A DNA stretch of 64,000 bases from Ruegeria aquimaris (GTDB lineage Bacteria > Pseudomonadota > Alphaproteobacteria > Rhodobacterales > Rhodobacteraceae). Below, one piece after another: positions 8,674 through 18,661 of this stretch. The notes below the pieces were generated by a model. That model was not told where the DNA came from and searched no databases. It saw only the letters and a list, made by a program, of their open reading frames with translations. Each line of letters starts with the position of its first letter. Position 1 is the stretch's first letter. The DNA is taken from NCBI RefSeq assembly GCF_025751555.1, contig NZ_JAOWLB010000001.1, positions 248,001-312,000 on the forward strand, written 5' to 3'. The translations under genes were made by a program, and so were the position numbers.

Positions 8674-11532
8674 TTATTCTGCCGCCACCCGTTCAGGGTT
8701 GAGCATCGGTTTCAGGTAACGCCCGGTATGGCTGCGTTCGGCATTGGCCACGTCCTCGGGCGTGCCCTCGGCCACGATCATGCCGCCGCCATCGCCACCC
8801 TCGGGGCCGATGTCGATGATCCAGTCGGCGGTTTTCACCACGTCCAGATTGTGTTCGATCACCACCACCGTGTTGCCCTGTTCGACCAGTTCATGCAGCA
8901 CTTCGAGCAGTTTGCGCACGTCCTCGAAATGCAGACCGGTGGTCGGCTCGTCGAGGATGTAGAGCGTGCGGCCGGTGGAGCGGCGGCTGAGTTCCTTGCT
9001 GAGTTTCACCCGCTGCGCCTCGCCGCCCGACAGCGTCGTCGCCTGCTGGCCAACCTTGATATAGCCCAGGCCAACACGCGAGAGCGCATCCATCTTCTCG
9101 CGGATCGACGGCACCGCCTTGAAGAACTCCTGCGCATCTTCCACAGTCATATCAAGCACATCGGCGATGCTCTTGCCCTTGAACTTCACCTCCAGCGTCT
9201 CGCGGTTATAGCGCGCGCCCTTGCAGGTTTCGCAGGTGACATAGACGTCGGGCAGGAAATGCATCTCGATCTTGATGACACCGTCGCCCTGGCAGGCCTC
9301 ACACCGGCCACCCTTGACGTTGAAGCTGAACCGCCCCGGCTTGTAGCCACGCGCCTTGGCCTCGGGCAGGCCCGCGAACCAGTCTCGGATCGGCGTGAAG
9401 GCACCGGTATAGGTAGCGGGATTCGAGCGCGGGGTGCGCCCGATGGGGCGCTGGTCGATGTCGATCACCTTGTCGAGATGCTCCAGCCCCTTGATGGTTT
9501 CGCAGGGCGCGGGCGTCTGCCGGGCGCCGTTCAGGCGCATACTGGCGGTCTTGAACAGGGTCTCGATGGTCAGCGTGGATTTGCCCCCGCCCGATACGCC
9601 GGTGACGCAGACAAACTTGCCCAGCGGGAAATCGGCGGTGACCTCGCGCAGGTTGTTGCCGGTGGCCTTGACCACCGTCAGTTTCTTGCCATTGCCGGGG
9701 CGGCGCTCGGCCGGGACCGATATTTCGCGACTGCCCGACAGGTATTGCCCGGTGACCGAGGCCGCATCGGCGGCGATCTGCGCCGGCGTGCCGTGGCTGA
9801 CCACCTGCCCGCCATGCACACCCGCACCGGGGCCGATGTCGAACACATAATCGGCCTCGCGGATCGCTTCCTCGTCATGTTCGACTACGATCACCGTATT
9901 GCCCTGATCCCTCAAGTTCTTGAGCGTGGTCAGCAGCCGGTCATTGTCGCGCTGGTGCAAGCCGATCGAGGGTTCATCGAGCACGTAGAGCACGCCGGTC
10001 AGGCCTGAGCCGATCTGGCTGGCCAGGCGGATGCGCTGGCTTTCGCCACCCGACAGCGTACCACTTGAACGCGACAGCGTAAGATATTCCAATCCCACGT
10101 TATTCAGGAACCCGAGCCGCTCGCGGATTTCCTTGAGGATGGCGCGTGCGATCTCGTTTTTCTGGGCGCTCAGCGCGGCCGGCGCGGTGTCGATCCAGGC
10201 ATAGGCCTCCTTGATCGACATCTGCACCACCTCGCCCACATGCAGGCCCGCGATCTTGACCGCCAGTGCCTCGGGCTTCAGCCGGTAACCGCCACAAGTG
10301 CCGCAGGGGCGGTTGTTTTGATATTGCTCGAACTCTTCGCGGATCCAGGCGCTGTCGGTCTCACGATAGCGGCGCTCCATGTTGGGGATGACGCCTTCGA
10401 AACTGCGGGTGACCTGATAGACGCGGCCGCCCTCGTCATAGCGGAACTGGATTTCCTCGTCGCCGGAGCCGCGCAGAAACACATGCTGTACCTTTTCCGG
10501 CAGATCCTTCCAGGGCGTGTTCTTGTCGAACTGGTAATGACGGGCGATGGCCTCGATGGTTTGCAGGAAATAGGGCGACTTGCCCTTGCGCCAGGGCGCC
10601 AGCGCGCCGTCATAGACCTTGAGGCTCTGGTCGGGGACGACGAGGCGTTCGTCAAAGAACAGCTCGACCCCCAGACCATCGCATTTCGGGCAGGCACCAT
10701 AAGGCGCGTTGAACGAGAACAGGCGGGGTTCGATCTCGGGTATGGTAAAGCCCGAGACAGGGCAGGCGAAATTCTCGGAAAAAGTGATGCGCTCGGGCTC
10801 GCCCTCGCTGGGCGCAGTTTCAAGGATGGCTATCCCAGAGGCGAGGTCGAGCGCGGTGCGCAGGCTGTCGGCCAGCCGGGTCTCCAGCCCCTCGCGCACC
10901 ACGATCCGGTCCACCACGACGTCGATATCATGGCGGAACTTCTTGTCGAGCGTCGGCGGCTCGTCCAGCTCGTAGAACTGACCATCCACCTTGACCCGCT
11001 GAAAGCCCTGCTTGCGCAGTTCCAGAAACTCCTTGCGGTATTCACCCTTGCGGTCGCGCACGATGGGGGCCAGCAGATAGCCGCGCGTGCCCTCCTCCAT
11101 CGCCATGATCCGGTCGACCATGTCCTGCACCTGCTGCGCCTCGATTGGCAGGCCGGTGGCGGGGCTATAGGGCGTGCCTGCGCGCGCGAACAACAGCCGC
11201 ATATAGTCATAGATCTCGGTCACCGTGCCGACGGTCGAGCGCGGGTTCTTGCTGGTGGTCTTCTGCTCGATGGAAATCGCCGGGGACAGACCGCTGATAT
11301 GGTCCACATCCGGCTTTTCCATCATGTCGAGGAACTGACGCGCATAGGCGGACAGCGATTCCACATAGCGCCGCTGCCCTTCGGCATAGATCGTGTCAAA
11401 GGCCAGGCTGGACTTGCCCGAGCCGGAAAGACCGGTGATCACCACCAGTTGGTCGCGGGGAATATCGACGTCGATCCCCTTGAGATTATGCTCGCGCGCG
11501 CCGCGTACCTCGATGAACTTCTGCTCAGCCAT
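8674..11532 (-). CDS. uvrA: Excinuclease ABC subunit A
   Basis: 952 residues, close to the usual 940-960. This is the damage-recognition ATPase of nucleotide excision repair. Seen: the first Walker [10 protein letters not shown] (about 34-42), CxxC zinc-module pairs including CPKC, the ABC signature [16 protein letters not shown], a second Walker [10 protein letters not shown], the second zinc module (CEACQGDG then CETC), and the second signature [15 protein letters not shown]. The start is set at the ATG at 11532, where conserved sequence ([20 protein letters not shown]) begins; GAGGG lies upstream. A LexA-type box lies 67 bp upstream, so SOS control is expected. Confidence 0.98.
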   Translation of the reverse strand: MAEQKFIEVRGAREHNLKGIDVDIPRDQLVVITGLSGSGKSSLAFDTIYAEGQRRYVESLSAYARQFLDMMEKPDVDHISGLSPAISIEQKTTSKNPRSTVGTVTEIYDYMRLLFARAGTPYSPATGLPIEAQQVQDMVDRIMAMEEGTRGYLLAPIVRDRKGEYRKEFLELRKQGFQRVKVDGQFYELDEPPTLDKKFRHDIDVVVDRIVVREGLETRLADSLRTALDLASGIAILETAPSEGEPERITFSENFACPVSGFTIPEIEPRLFSFNAPYGACPKCDGLGVELFFDERLVVPDQSLKVYDGALAPWRKGKSPYFLQTIEAIARHYQFDKNTPWKDLPEKVQHVFLRGSGDEEIQFRYDEGGRVYQVTRSFEGVIPNMERRYRETDSAWIREEFEQYQNNRPCGTCGGYRLKPEALAVKIAGLHVGEVVQMSIKEAYAWIDTAPAALSAQKNEIARAILKEIRERLGFLNNVGLEYLTLSRSSGTLSGGESQRIRLASQIGSGLTGVLYVLDEPSIGLHQRDNDRLLTTLKNLRDQGNTVIVVEHDEEAIREADYVFDIGPGAGVHGGQVVSHGTPAQIAADAASVTGQYLSGSREISVPAERRPGNGKKLTVVKATGNNLREVTADFPLGKFVCVTGVSGGGKSTLTIETLFKTASMRLNGARQTPAPCETIKGLEHLDKVIDIDQRPIGRTPRSNPATYTGAFTPIRDWFAGLPEAKARGYKPGRFSFNVKGGRCEACQGDGVIKIEMHFLPDVYVTCETCKGARYNRETLEVKFKGKSIADVLDMTVEDAQEFFKAVPSIREKMDALSRVGLGYIKVGQQATTLSGGEAQRVKLSKELSRRSTGRTLYILDEPTTGLHFEDVRKLLEVLHELVEQGNTVVVIEHNLDVVKTADWIIDIGPEGGDGGGMIVAEGTPEDVANAERSHTGRYLKPMLNPERVAAE

Positions 11533-11598
11533 GAACTGCCCTCGGACCCAATGCGCAACAGATAGGCGATCCGCCGCGAGTCTCCAACCCAATTAACA

Positions 11599-11613
11599 GA
11601 ACGTAAAGGGAAC
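11599..11613. promoter_or_regulatory. LexA (SOS) box of uvrA
   Basis: GAAC-GTAAAGG-GAAC is the direct-repeat form GTTC-N7-GTTC that LexA recognises in alphaproteobacteria. It sits 67-81 bp upstream of the uvrA start codon, in the gap shared with the divergent rhodanese gene. Confidence 0.8.
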
Positions 11614-11714
11614 AAATCACAAGCGCAAGATTTACCCATTGCATTCACATTTATGAATGTTAAATTCAGGGCATCTCTTCCGGGCGGATTTGCCCATATC
11701 CTCAGGCAGGCGAC

Positions 11715-12074
11715 ATGTTCTTTTTCAAGAAACCCTCTCCCGTTGGTCTATCCGTGGCCGATGCCGTGCAACAGGCCGCCAGCGGCGATCTTTTGCTGAT
11801 CGACGTGCGCGAGCATGGTGAGGTGCAATCCACCGGCAAGGCACAGGGCGCGCTGCATATCCCGCTGATGTGTTTGCGCGACATGGCGGACCGACGGCAT
11901 CCGGATTTCCACCCGCTGCTGGCAGATGCCGGACCGATCGCGGTCTATTGCGCGTCGGGCGGCCGGTCTGCGCATGCCGAATCCATCCTGCGCGGGCTGG
12001 GCTTTGATCCGGTGCACAATATCGGTGGGCTGGGCCACTGGGTTCAGGCGGGCGGCGCGCTGGAACGCGACTGA
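11715..12074 (+). CDS. Rhodanese-domain protein
   Basis: 119 residues, a single rhodanese domain. The loop CASGGRS starts with the catalytic Cys79, which would carry a persulfide. The N-terminal LLLIDVREHGEVQSTGKAQG is the usual DVRE motif. It has no signal peptide, so it is cytoplasmic. It is divergent from uvrA and 5 bp from the convergent methyltransferase stop. The sulfur donor and acceptor are unknown. Confidence 0.88.
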   Translation: MFFFKKPSPVGLSVADAVQQAASGDLLLIDVREHGEVQSTGKAQGALHIPLMCLRDMADRRHPDFHPLLADAGPIAVYCASGGRSAHAESILRGLGFDPVHNIGGLGHWVQAGGALERD

Positions 12075-12079
12075 GCGCG

Positions 12080-12640
12080 TCAGGTCTTGCGCGCCAGCGC
12101 CCAGGCGCAGATCGGGAAATCGGGGTCGTTGTCGAGCGGATCTGTCTCGGGGTGATATTCCGGCGGCCAGGGCGTTTCGAGATTGCGCAGCGCCGCGTGA
12201 CGGTTGCCCCATTGCTCGGCCCGGATTTCATCCTCGTCGAACCCGCATTCGGTGAGAAAGTTTCGGAGCCCGCGTGCCGACCAGCGTGAATTGTCCATGG
12301 GGGCCGCGTGAAACGGGATGAAGAACGGCACGGCAAGCCAGAAATGGCCGCCGGGCCGCAGCATTTCCAGCACGTTCAGGGTCGCCTCATAGGGACGGTC
12401 GAGGTGCTCCCAGACCTGGTTGGCCATGATCAGGTCAAAGAACAGGATCTCGCCCGCCTCATCCCGATAGGGTCCGGCGCAGATATCGTATTCGGGATAG
12501 ATGAAGCGGCGATAGCTGCGAAAGCTGAACTGCTGGCCCCATTTGCCCGAGACCTCGGCGGCATCCAGCCGGTCGGGGCCGAGATCCCTTATCAGCTTGC
12601 GGCTCGACCGCGCCATGACAATCCGGTTCAAACTGGTCAC
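12080..12640 (-). CDS. Methyltransferase-like protein (Methyltransf_11 type)
   Basis: About 186 residues. FDLIMANQVWEHLDRP and LNVLEMLRPGGHFWLAVPF are the motif IV and post-motif segments of class I methyltransferases that update a list of substrates by a BVWEHL-type loop. The first SAM-binding glycine motif is weak (IRDLGPDRLDAAEVSG), so SAM binding is inferred. The start is a GTG at 12640 with GGAGGCAACA directly upstream; the ATG at 12709 has no ribosome site. Neighbours give no substrate. Confidence 0.7.
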   Translation of the reverse strand: MTSLNRIVMARSSRKLIRDLGPDRLDAAEVSGKWGQQFSFRSYRRFIYPEYDICAGPYRDEAGEILFFDLIMANQVWEHLDRPYEATLNVLEMLRPGGHFWLAVPFFIPFHAAPMDNSRWSARGLRNFLTECGFDEDEIRAEQWGNRHAALRNLETPWPPEYHPETDPLDNDPDFPICAWALARKT

Positions 12641-12828
12641 TGTTGCCTCCGTGCTCTTGGCGGCAGGAAAGCAGCCCTTGCGCGGTGCGTCCAGTCGCCC
12701 GGCATGCATTTGCGCGCAAATGTGCCAAACAGCGACATTTTCCCCCTTTTCGCGTTTTCCCGACCTCGTAATGTCTGACCATGCCGCGGGATTGCGCGGC
12801 GGATTTCGCTTTGAATACGGGGTATTGA

Positions 12829-14523
12829 ATGAAACGGATTGGTTGGGCCGCGCTGGCCTGTTGTCTTCCCTTGAGCCTTGCCGCGCAAGAGCGGCCTTCG
12901 GCCATTCTGGTGCTGGACGCGTCGGGCTCGATGTGGGGCCAGATCGAGGGCGAGGCGAAAATCGAGATTGCCCGCCGGGTGGTGGGCGACCTGCTGGCCA
13001 CCCTGCCCACAGACCAGCCGCTGGGGCTGACGGTTTACGGGCACCGGCGCAAGGGCGATTGCGGCGATATCGAAACGCTGACCCTGCCTGCGGCGGGCAA
13101 TCGCGCGGCGATCGCCGAGGCGGTGGCCGGGCTGAAACCCAAGGGCAAGACGCCGATGCTGGACGCGGTGCGGCAGGCGGCCGAGGCGCTGCGCTATACC
13201 GAGGAGAAGGCCACCGTGATCCTGGTCTCGGACGGGGTCGAGACCTGTGACGCCGATCCCTGCGCCACCGCCGCCGCGCTGGAGGCGGCGGGCGTCGATT
13301 TCACCGCCCATGTGGTGGGCTTCGATATCGACGACCCGCAGGCGCTGGCGCAGATGCAATGCCTGGCGGACCAGACCGGCGGGACATTCCGCAGCGCTGC
13401 CAATGCCGAGGAACTGGGCGCGGCGCTGACCGCTGCCGCCACGGTGAAGCCCGACCCGGCGCCCGGTCCCGCCCGGCTGATCTATTCCGCGACCGAGGCC
13501 TATGGCAGCACATTCCGTGAGGTCGAGGTAGTCTGGGAGGTGTACACCGAGGATGGCGCGCAGGCCATGGATGCGACCCAGGGGATTAGCGGCGAGGCCG
13601 AACTGCCGCCCGGCACCTATCTGGTCCGTGCCCTGCGCCTGTCGGATGAGACGGTGGAGGAGCGTAGGGTCACCCTGAAACCCGGCGGCAGCGAGGGGGT
13701 CGAGATCGTCTTTGCCGAAGCTCTGCCCCTCGCCACCCTCTCGGCGCCGGCCAGTGGCACCGCGGGTGGCATGGTCGAGGTCACCTGGACCGGCCCGGAC
13801 GGCGATGGCGATTATCTGACTGCCGGTCCGATTGGCGCCAACGACGCCAGCTACCTGACCTTTGAATATACCGCCAAGGGCAACCCGCTGCCGCTGCGCC
13901 TGCCGGTGGAGCCGGGCGCGTATGAGATCCGCTATGTGCTGGCGGACGGGATCCAAACGCTGGCCCGCCTGCCGATCACCGTAACTGAGCGCGGCTTTGA
14001 CCTGAGCGCGCCGGACAGCGCACCGGTGGGCAGTCTGGTGGAGGTCGCATGGTCCGGCGGCGGCTTTGACGAGGATTTCCTGACCGTGGCGCGTCTGGAT
14101 GCGGGTGACGGTAATGACTACGTGACCTATGCCTATGTACGCGACGGCAACCCGGTGGGGTTGCGGATGCCGCTGGAACCGGGCCAATACCAGCTACGTT
14201 ATGTGGTGGGTCAGGACAGTTCGGTTGCGGTGAGCCAACCGATCACGGTGACCGACCTGAGCGTGACGCTAGCGGCGCCCGACCGGGTGGCGGCGGGCAG
14301 CATGGTGGCGGTGAGCCATACCGGCCCGGCCTATGAGGGCGACTATATCACCTTTGTCACCCCGGATGCGGGTGTGCTGGACTATCTCGGCTATGCCTAT
14401 ACCAGCGATGGCGCGACGGTGCAGGTGCAGGCCCCTGACACGCCTGGGCGTTACGAGCTGCGCTATGTCTCGACCGTCGCGGGCGAGCGTATCCTGGCCC
14501 GCCGCGCGGTGGTGGTGGAGTAA
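12829..14523 (+). CDS. Secreted VWA-domain protein with three tandem C-terminal repeats
   Basis: 564 residues with a short signal peptide ending near SLAAQ. A von Willebrand factor A domain follows, with a MIDAS motif DASGSMWG at about 30-37, a TPMLDAV segment and VILVSDGVETC. Residues 225-300 form a linker beta domain. From about 302 to the end there are three diverged repeats of about 85 residues. Each opens L(S/A)AP then G-x-(M/L)VEV, has a (D/E)DYLT/FLT core, and closes (Y/Q)(E/L)(I/L)RYV then an ITVT-type strand. It is probably a periplasmic adhesion or assembly protein. Confidence 0.8.
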   Translation: MKRIGWAALACCLPLSLAAQERPSAILVLDASGSMWGQIEGEAKIEIARRVVGDLLATLPTDQPLGLTVYGHRRKGDCGDIETLTLPAAGNRAAIAEAVAGLKPKGKTPMLDAVRQAAEALRYTEEKATVILVSDGVETCDADPCATAAALEAAGVDFTAHVVGFDIDDPQALAQMQCLADQTGGTFRSAANAEELGAALTAAATVKPDPAPGPARLIYSATEAYGSTFREVEVVWEVYTEDGAQAMDATQGISGEAELPPGTYLVRALRLSDETVEERRVTLKPGGSEGVEIVFAEALPLATLSAPASGTAGGMVEVTWTGPDGDGDYLTAGPIGANDASYLTFEYTAKGNPLPLRLPVEPGAYEIRYVLADGIQTLARLPITVTERGFDLSAPDSAPVGSLVEVAWSGGGFDEDFLTVARLDAGDGNDYVTYAYVRDGNPVGLRMPLEPGQYQLRYVVGQDSSVAVSQPITVTDLSVTLAAPDRVAAGSMVAVSHTGPAYEGDYITFVTPDAGVLDYLGYAYTSDGATVQVQAPDTPGRYELRYVSTVAGERILARRAVVVE

Positions 14524-14524
14524 G

Positions 14525-14556
14525 AAAAACCCTCGCCCGGCATGGCCGGGCGAGGG
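14525..14556 (-). terminator. Terminator of lpdA (possibly bidirectional)
   Basis: A perfect 11-bp stem CCCTCGCCCGG / CCGGGCGAGGG with a 5-nt loop. Read on the minus strand it is followed by TTTTTC, so it mainly terminates lpdA; the VWA gene converges on it from the other side. Confidence 0.85.
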
Positions 14557-14583
14557 TAAACTTTACCGCAAAAGCGGATGATC

Positions 14584-15978
14584 TTACATGTGAATGACGC
14601 GGCCGTAAGCGTCGAGAACGCTTTCGTGCATCATCTCGCTCAGCGTCGGGTGCGGGAAGACCGTGTGCATCAGATCCTCTTCGGTGGTCTCCAGCTGGCG
14701 GCCCACAACATAGCCCTGAATCATCTCGGTCACCTCGGCCCCGACCATATGCGCGCCCAGCAGCTCGCCGGTCTTGGCATCGAAGATGGTCTTGACCATG
14801 CCTTCGGCCTCGCCCAATGCAATCGCCTTGCCATTGCCGATGAAGGGGAAGCGGCCGACCTTGATGTCGTATCCCAGTTCCTTGGCCTTGGCCTCGGTAT
14901 AGCCGACCGATGCCACTTGTGGATGGCAATAGGTGCAGCCCGCGATGCTTTCGGGTTTGACCGGGTGGGCGTGCTTGCCCGCGATCAGTTCGGCCACCAT
15001 CACGCCCTCGTGGGACGCCTTGTGCGCCAGCCAGGGGGCGCCGGCGATGTCGCCGATGGCATAAAGCCCCTCGACCCCGGTCCGGCAATAGGCGTCGGTT
15101 ACCACATGGGTGCGGTCGATCTTGACCCCCAGCGCCTCGAGCCCGAGGTTTTCGACGTTGCCGACGATGCCCACGGCAGAGATCACGGTGTCGAATTCCA
15201 GTTTCTCGACCTTGCCGCCGGTCTCGATATGGGCGGTCACCTTTCCCTTGGCGCGGTCGAGCTGCTTGACCATGGATTTCTCCATGATCTTCATGCCTTG
15301 CTTGACAAAGCTCTTCTTGGCGAAGGCGCTGATTTCGGCGTCTTCGACCGGCAGGACGCGGTCCATCACCTCGACCACGGTCGTGTCGGCGCCCAGCGTG
15401 TTGTAGAAGCTGGCGAATTCGATGCCGATGGCGCCCGATCCGATCACCAGCAGTTTCTTGGGCATCCGCACCGGTTGCAGCGCGTGTTTGTAGGTCCAGA
15501 CCAGATCGCCATCCGCCTCCAGCCCGGGCAATTCGCGCGCGCGCGCGCCGGTGGCCAGAACGATATTCTTGGCGGTCAGATCCTGTGTGCCCTTGTCGGT
15601 CTTGACCGAAACCTTGCCCTTGGCCGGGATCGTCGCGGCGCCCATCACCACGTCGATCTTGTTCTTCTTCATCAGGTGGCCGATGCCGCTGGAGAGCTGT
15701 TTCGCCACCCCGCGCGAGCGTTTCACCACCGCGTCGAGGTCATAGCCGATATTGTCGGCCTTCAGCCCGAATTCCTTGGCGCGCTCCATCAGGTGGAACA
15801 CTTCGGACGAGCGCAGCAGCGCCTTGGTCGGGATGCAGCCCCAGTTCAGGCAGATGCCGCCCAGATGCTCGCGCTCGACCACACAGGTCTTGAGCCCCAG
15901 TTGCGCCGCACGGATGGCGGCCACATAGCCCCCCGGCCCGGCACCGATTACGATCACGTCATAGGATTGTGCAGCCAT
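14584..15978 (-). CDS. lpdA: Dihydrolipoyl dehydrogenase (E3)
   Basis: 464 residues. FAD motif GAGPGG (12-17), redox disulfide GGICLNWGC with Cys43 and Cys48, NAD-binding GSGAIGIEFAS, and the C-terminal catalytic His443/Glu448 in HPTLSEMMHES are all intact. It reoxidises dihydrolipoamide for 2-oxo acid dehydrogenase complexes. It is not in the pdhABC operon 16 kb away, but the palindrome at 16011-16028 in front of it is identical in both arms to one in front of pdhA. That suggests it is the E3 partner of that complex. Confidence 0.97.
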   Translation of the reverse strand: MAAQSYDVIVIGAGPGGYVAAIRAAQLGLKTCVVEREHLGGICLNWGCIPTKALLRSSEVFHLMERAKEFGLKADNIGYDLDAVVKRSRGVAKQLSSGIGHLMKKNKIDVVMGAATIPAKGKVSVKTDKGTQDLTAKNIVLATGARARELPGLEADGDLVWTYKHALQPVRMPKKLLVIGSGAIGIEFASFYNTLGADTTVVEVMDRVLPVEDAEISAFAKKSFVKQGMKIMEKSMVKQLDRAKGKVTAHIETGGKVEKLEFDTVISAVGIVGNVENLGLEALGVKIDRTHVVTDAYCRTGVEGLYAIGDIAGAPWLAHKASHEGVMVAELIAGKHAHPVKPESIAGCTYCHPQVASVGYTEAKAKELGYDIKVGRFPFIGNGKAIALGEAEGMVKTIFDAKTGELLGAHMVGAEVTEMIQGYVVGRQLETTEEDLMHTVFPHPTLSEMMHESVLDAYGRVIHM

Positions 15979-16010
15979 GTTCTTCCCTCGGCCAGACCTG
16001 TTTCAAAAAC

Positions 16011-16028
16011 TAGTTTACCATTAAACTA
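16011..16028. promoter_or_regulatory. Palindromic operator upstream of lpdA (TAGTTTA-N4-TAAACTA)
   Basis: Perfect 7-bp arms around CCAT, 33-50 bp upstream of the lpdA start codon. The same arms and spacing occur at 32061-32078, 25-42 bp upstream of pdhA. Identical placement before two functionally linked genes points to a shared regulator, whose identity is not known. Confidence 0.75.
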
Positions 16029-16181
16029 ATTTTCAAACGACTTCAATGACAGCGTTCCGCGACAAATTTGACGCAGGGGCACCCAGTGAACCCGTCATGG
16101 TCGAGCCTATACGCTTGGGTCCGGTTTCGCTAGAACTGCATGGTAAGGAACGCGTTCCATCCCCAAGCCGAGGTTTTGACA

Positions 16182-16589
16182 ATGAAGACGCTGAAAGACC
16201 TGGTCCTTGCCCTGATCAACGCGACGCTGATCCTGGTGGCGCTGTGTCTGTTCCTGGGCTGGCAACTGATGTCCACGGTCGACGGCATCACCGACCGCCT
16301 GTCCGAGAGCATCCAGAGCTTCGCGCCGGTGCGCGACGAGGTCGCGGGCCTGCGGGCCGAACTCTCCGGCTTGCGCGCCGACATCGCGGCTGCGGGTACG
16401 CAAGGGGTGCCGGTGACCCGCGTCGAGGCCCGGCTGGATGCGATCGGGACGCGGCTGGATGAGATGCAGACCCGGATGGAGCAACTGACCGCCCTGCCCG
16501 ACCGGCTGATCGACACGGCGATGGAAACGGCCGCAGACAAGTTCGCCCGCGGCCTGTCCGAGATCAGAGGCTGCGAAACCGCCTCCTGA
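16182..16589 (+). CDS. Single-pass membrane protein with coiled coil
   Basis: 135 residues from the ATG at 16182 (GAGG 9 nt upstream; a further in-frame ATG at 16140 lacks a site). A transmembrane span covers about residues 6-28 (LVLALINATLILVALCLFLG). A long heptad-patterned region follows (AELSGLRADI to RLDEMQTRMEQL), typical of a coiled coil. No known domain. It is convergent with the DUF924 gene, 5 bp away. Confidence 0.65.
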   Translation: MKTLKDLVLALINATLILVALCLFLGWQLMSTVDGITDRLSESIQSFAPVRDEVAGLRAELSGLRADIAAAGTQGVPVTRVEARLDAIGTRLDEMQTRMEQLTALPDRLIDTAMETAADKFARGLSEIRGCETAS

Positions 16590-16594
16590 CCCTA

Positions 16595-17176
16595 TCAGCC
16601 AGCGGCGGCCTGCAACCGGCGCACAGTCGCACCATAGCCGCCATTGTCGACATAGGCGTTTTCCTGATCCGTGCTGTGCCGTTTAAGGGCATGGTTGCGA
16701 TAGGGGAAGCGGCCGAACTGGCGGATCACCTCGCGATGCGCGCGGGCGTGCAGCAGGTTGGAAGGTCCGGACGCCGGCATCCGCTCGCACATCAGACGCA
16801 CACAGCGTTCCTGGTCGCACAGGTTCTCGGAATGCATCATCGGCAGGTAGAAGAACTGCCTTGCGGGCTCGTCGATCTTCATGTCCCAGCCCTTGTCCAC
16901 CGCGCATTTGGCCGCCATCAGCGCCGCGCGATCGGTCTCGAAGGCCCGACCCGAGCCGCGGAACATGTTGCGGGGAAATTGATCCGTGAGGATGATGTAA
17001 GCCAGAACACCGCTGGGATAGGTCAGCCACAGCGAGAAGCGGCCTTCGGCGGCGGCCTCCCACGTGGGCAGGAACCTTGCCCGGATACGGGCGTCCAGCT
17101 CTTCGTCCTGGATATACCACCCGTCCGGACCGGTTTCGTCCAGCCAGAACTTCAGAATGTCTTCGGGGCCGACCAT
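16595..17176 (-). CDS. DUF924 family protein
   Basis: 193 residues. Family hallmarks seen are FWLDETGPDGWY near the N-terminus, LTDQFPRNMFRG at about 65-76, and FYLPMMHSENL followed by FGRFPYRNHALKR. The fold is an all-helical TPR-like domain of unknown function. GGAGAGAGACCT precedes the ATG at 17176; the seven extra residues of the longest frame are unlikely. No operon partner. Confidence 0.85.
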   Translation of the reverse strand: MVGPEDILKFWLDETGPDGWYIQDEELDARIRARFLPTWEAAAEGRFSLWLTYPSGVLAYIILTDQFPRNMFRGSGRAFETDRAALMAAKCAVDKGWDMKIDEPARQFFYLPMMHSENLCDQERCVRLMCERMPASGPSNLLHARAHREVIRQFGRFPYRNHALKRHSTDQENAYVDNGGYGATVRRLQAAAG

Positions 17177-17294
17177 AGGTCTCTCTCCACCCTCCATTTT
17201 TATCCCCAGCTACTTGGGGATTAAACGATATTTTACAGTTTTGTTACAGTAAAGTTTTGCAACATAGCGACATGAAACAAGGGGAAAATGCCGA

Positions 17295-18557
17295 TTATTG
17301 CGACTCTGATCCGGTTTGACTGGCCTCGTGTGCCGCTTCCTGCGCCAATTCCACCGCCACCGGCGAGGCGGTTGGATACATGTATGCGACGCTACCGGTT
17401 GCCTCGATCGGGGTCGAGGCGCGCTGTGTTGCCCGATAGGCGGCATAGGCGGCCGTTGCGAACATCAGCGCTGCGATGAAGATGAAGAAACCCGGAGGTC
17501 CAAACACCCCATCCGACATCAGCCAGCCAGTGGTGACCGGCCCGGCGATGGCGCCCAGACCGTTGATGAACACCAGCCCGCCCGAGGCGGCGGGCATGTC
17601 GTCATAGTCGAGATAATCGTTGGTATAGGCGATGAGCAGCGAATAGAGCGGATTGGACAGGCCGCCGATGATCAGCGCCGCCACCAGCAGCAACTCGAAC
17701 CGCTCGCCCATGATCGCGCCCAGCATCGCGCCACCGCCACCGATCAGAGCCACGAACAGGATCAGCACCCGCCGGTCCATCCGGTCGGACAGCCAGCCCA
17801 GAGGGTACTGGAGGAACAGCGCGCCGACGTAAAACGTGGCGATGAAGATCGACAGTTGCGTCAGGGTCAGCCCCACCTTGGCGGCATAGACCGCGCTCAT
17901 CCCGAATTGGGCCGAGAACACGCCTCCAAGAAGCAGCATGCCGACGCAACCCAGCGGCGAGGTCTTCATCAGCGCCCTGAGGCTCATCGGCTTGGTGCTG
18001 TCAAAGGCGGGGGTCGGCGAGATCGACAAGAGGATCGGGCCGAAGGAGATCGACACCAGGATCGAGGCGATGATGAACGCCTCGTACCCGCCGGGGTCAC
18101 CCACCTGGATCAGGCCCTGCGCCACGATGATGCCGGTCACCTGCACGATCATGTAGAGCGACAGCGCCTTGCCCCGGTTGGAGTTGTCGGCGGCGTTGTT
18201 CAGCCAGCTTTCGGCGGTGACGTAGACGCCGGAGAAACAAAAGCCGATGATGACGCGCCCCAGCATCCAGGCATAGGTGTCGGGCAGTACGGGATACATG
18301 ATCATCACCGCCGAGATGAACGAGGCCAGCGCCGCGAAGACGCGCACATGGCCCACCCGGCGGATCATCTCGGGCGCCATGCGGGACCCGCCGAGAAAGC
18401 CCACGAAATAGGCCGACATGACAAGCGACATCTCGAAGGTCGAAAACCCCTCGATCTCGCCACGCACGCCGAGCAACGTGCCTTGCAGCCCGTTGCCGAC
18501 CATCAAGAGGCCGATCCCCAGAAGCAGCGCCCATGCGCTGGAAAGAACCTGAAGCAT
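17295..18557 (-). CDS. MFS transporter (YcaD-like)
   Basis: 420 residues with about 12 hydrophobic spans. It starts with MLQVLSSAWALLLGIGLLMV and has the GSRMAPEMIRRVGHVRVFA loop after helix 2 and the QYPLGWLSDRMDRR loop between helices 8 and 9, the two repeats of the MFS loop motif. The C-terminal 40 residues are hydrophilic. Substrate unknown. The start is placed at the ATG at 18557; the longer frame runs through the intergenic gap and into queA antisense. Confidence 0.85.
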   Translation of the reverse strand: MLQVLSSAWALLLGIGLLMVGNGLQGTLLGVRGEIEGFSTFEMSLVMSAYFVGFLGGSRMAPEMIRRVGHVRVFAALASFISAVMIMYPVLPDTYAWMLGRVIIGFCFSGVYVTAESWLNNAADNSNRGKALSLYMIVQVTGIIVAQGLIQVGDPGGYEAFIIASILVSISFGPILLSISPTPAFDSTKPMSLRALMKTSPLGCVGMLLLGGVFSAQFGMSAVYAAKVGLTLTQLSIFIATFYVGALFLQYPLGWLSDRMDRRVLILFVALIGGGGAMLGAIMGERFELLLVAALIIGGLSNPLYSLLIAYTNDYLDYDDMPAASGGLVFINGLGAIAGPVTTGWLMSDGVFGPPGFFIFIAALMFATAAYAAYRATQRASTPIEATGSVAYMYPTASPVAVELAQEAAHEASQTGSESQ

Positions 18558-18661
18558 TCGTCGTGACCTTCGATGGAGCAGGGCGGAGCCTGTGTGAGAA
18601 AATGGCGGCAGCGGGCCGGGTCTGTCCACGCCAAAAGCGGCGGGGCTGCAACCGTTAGCGT

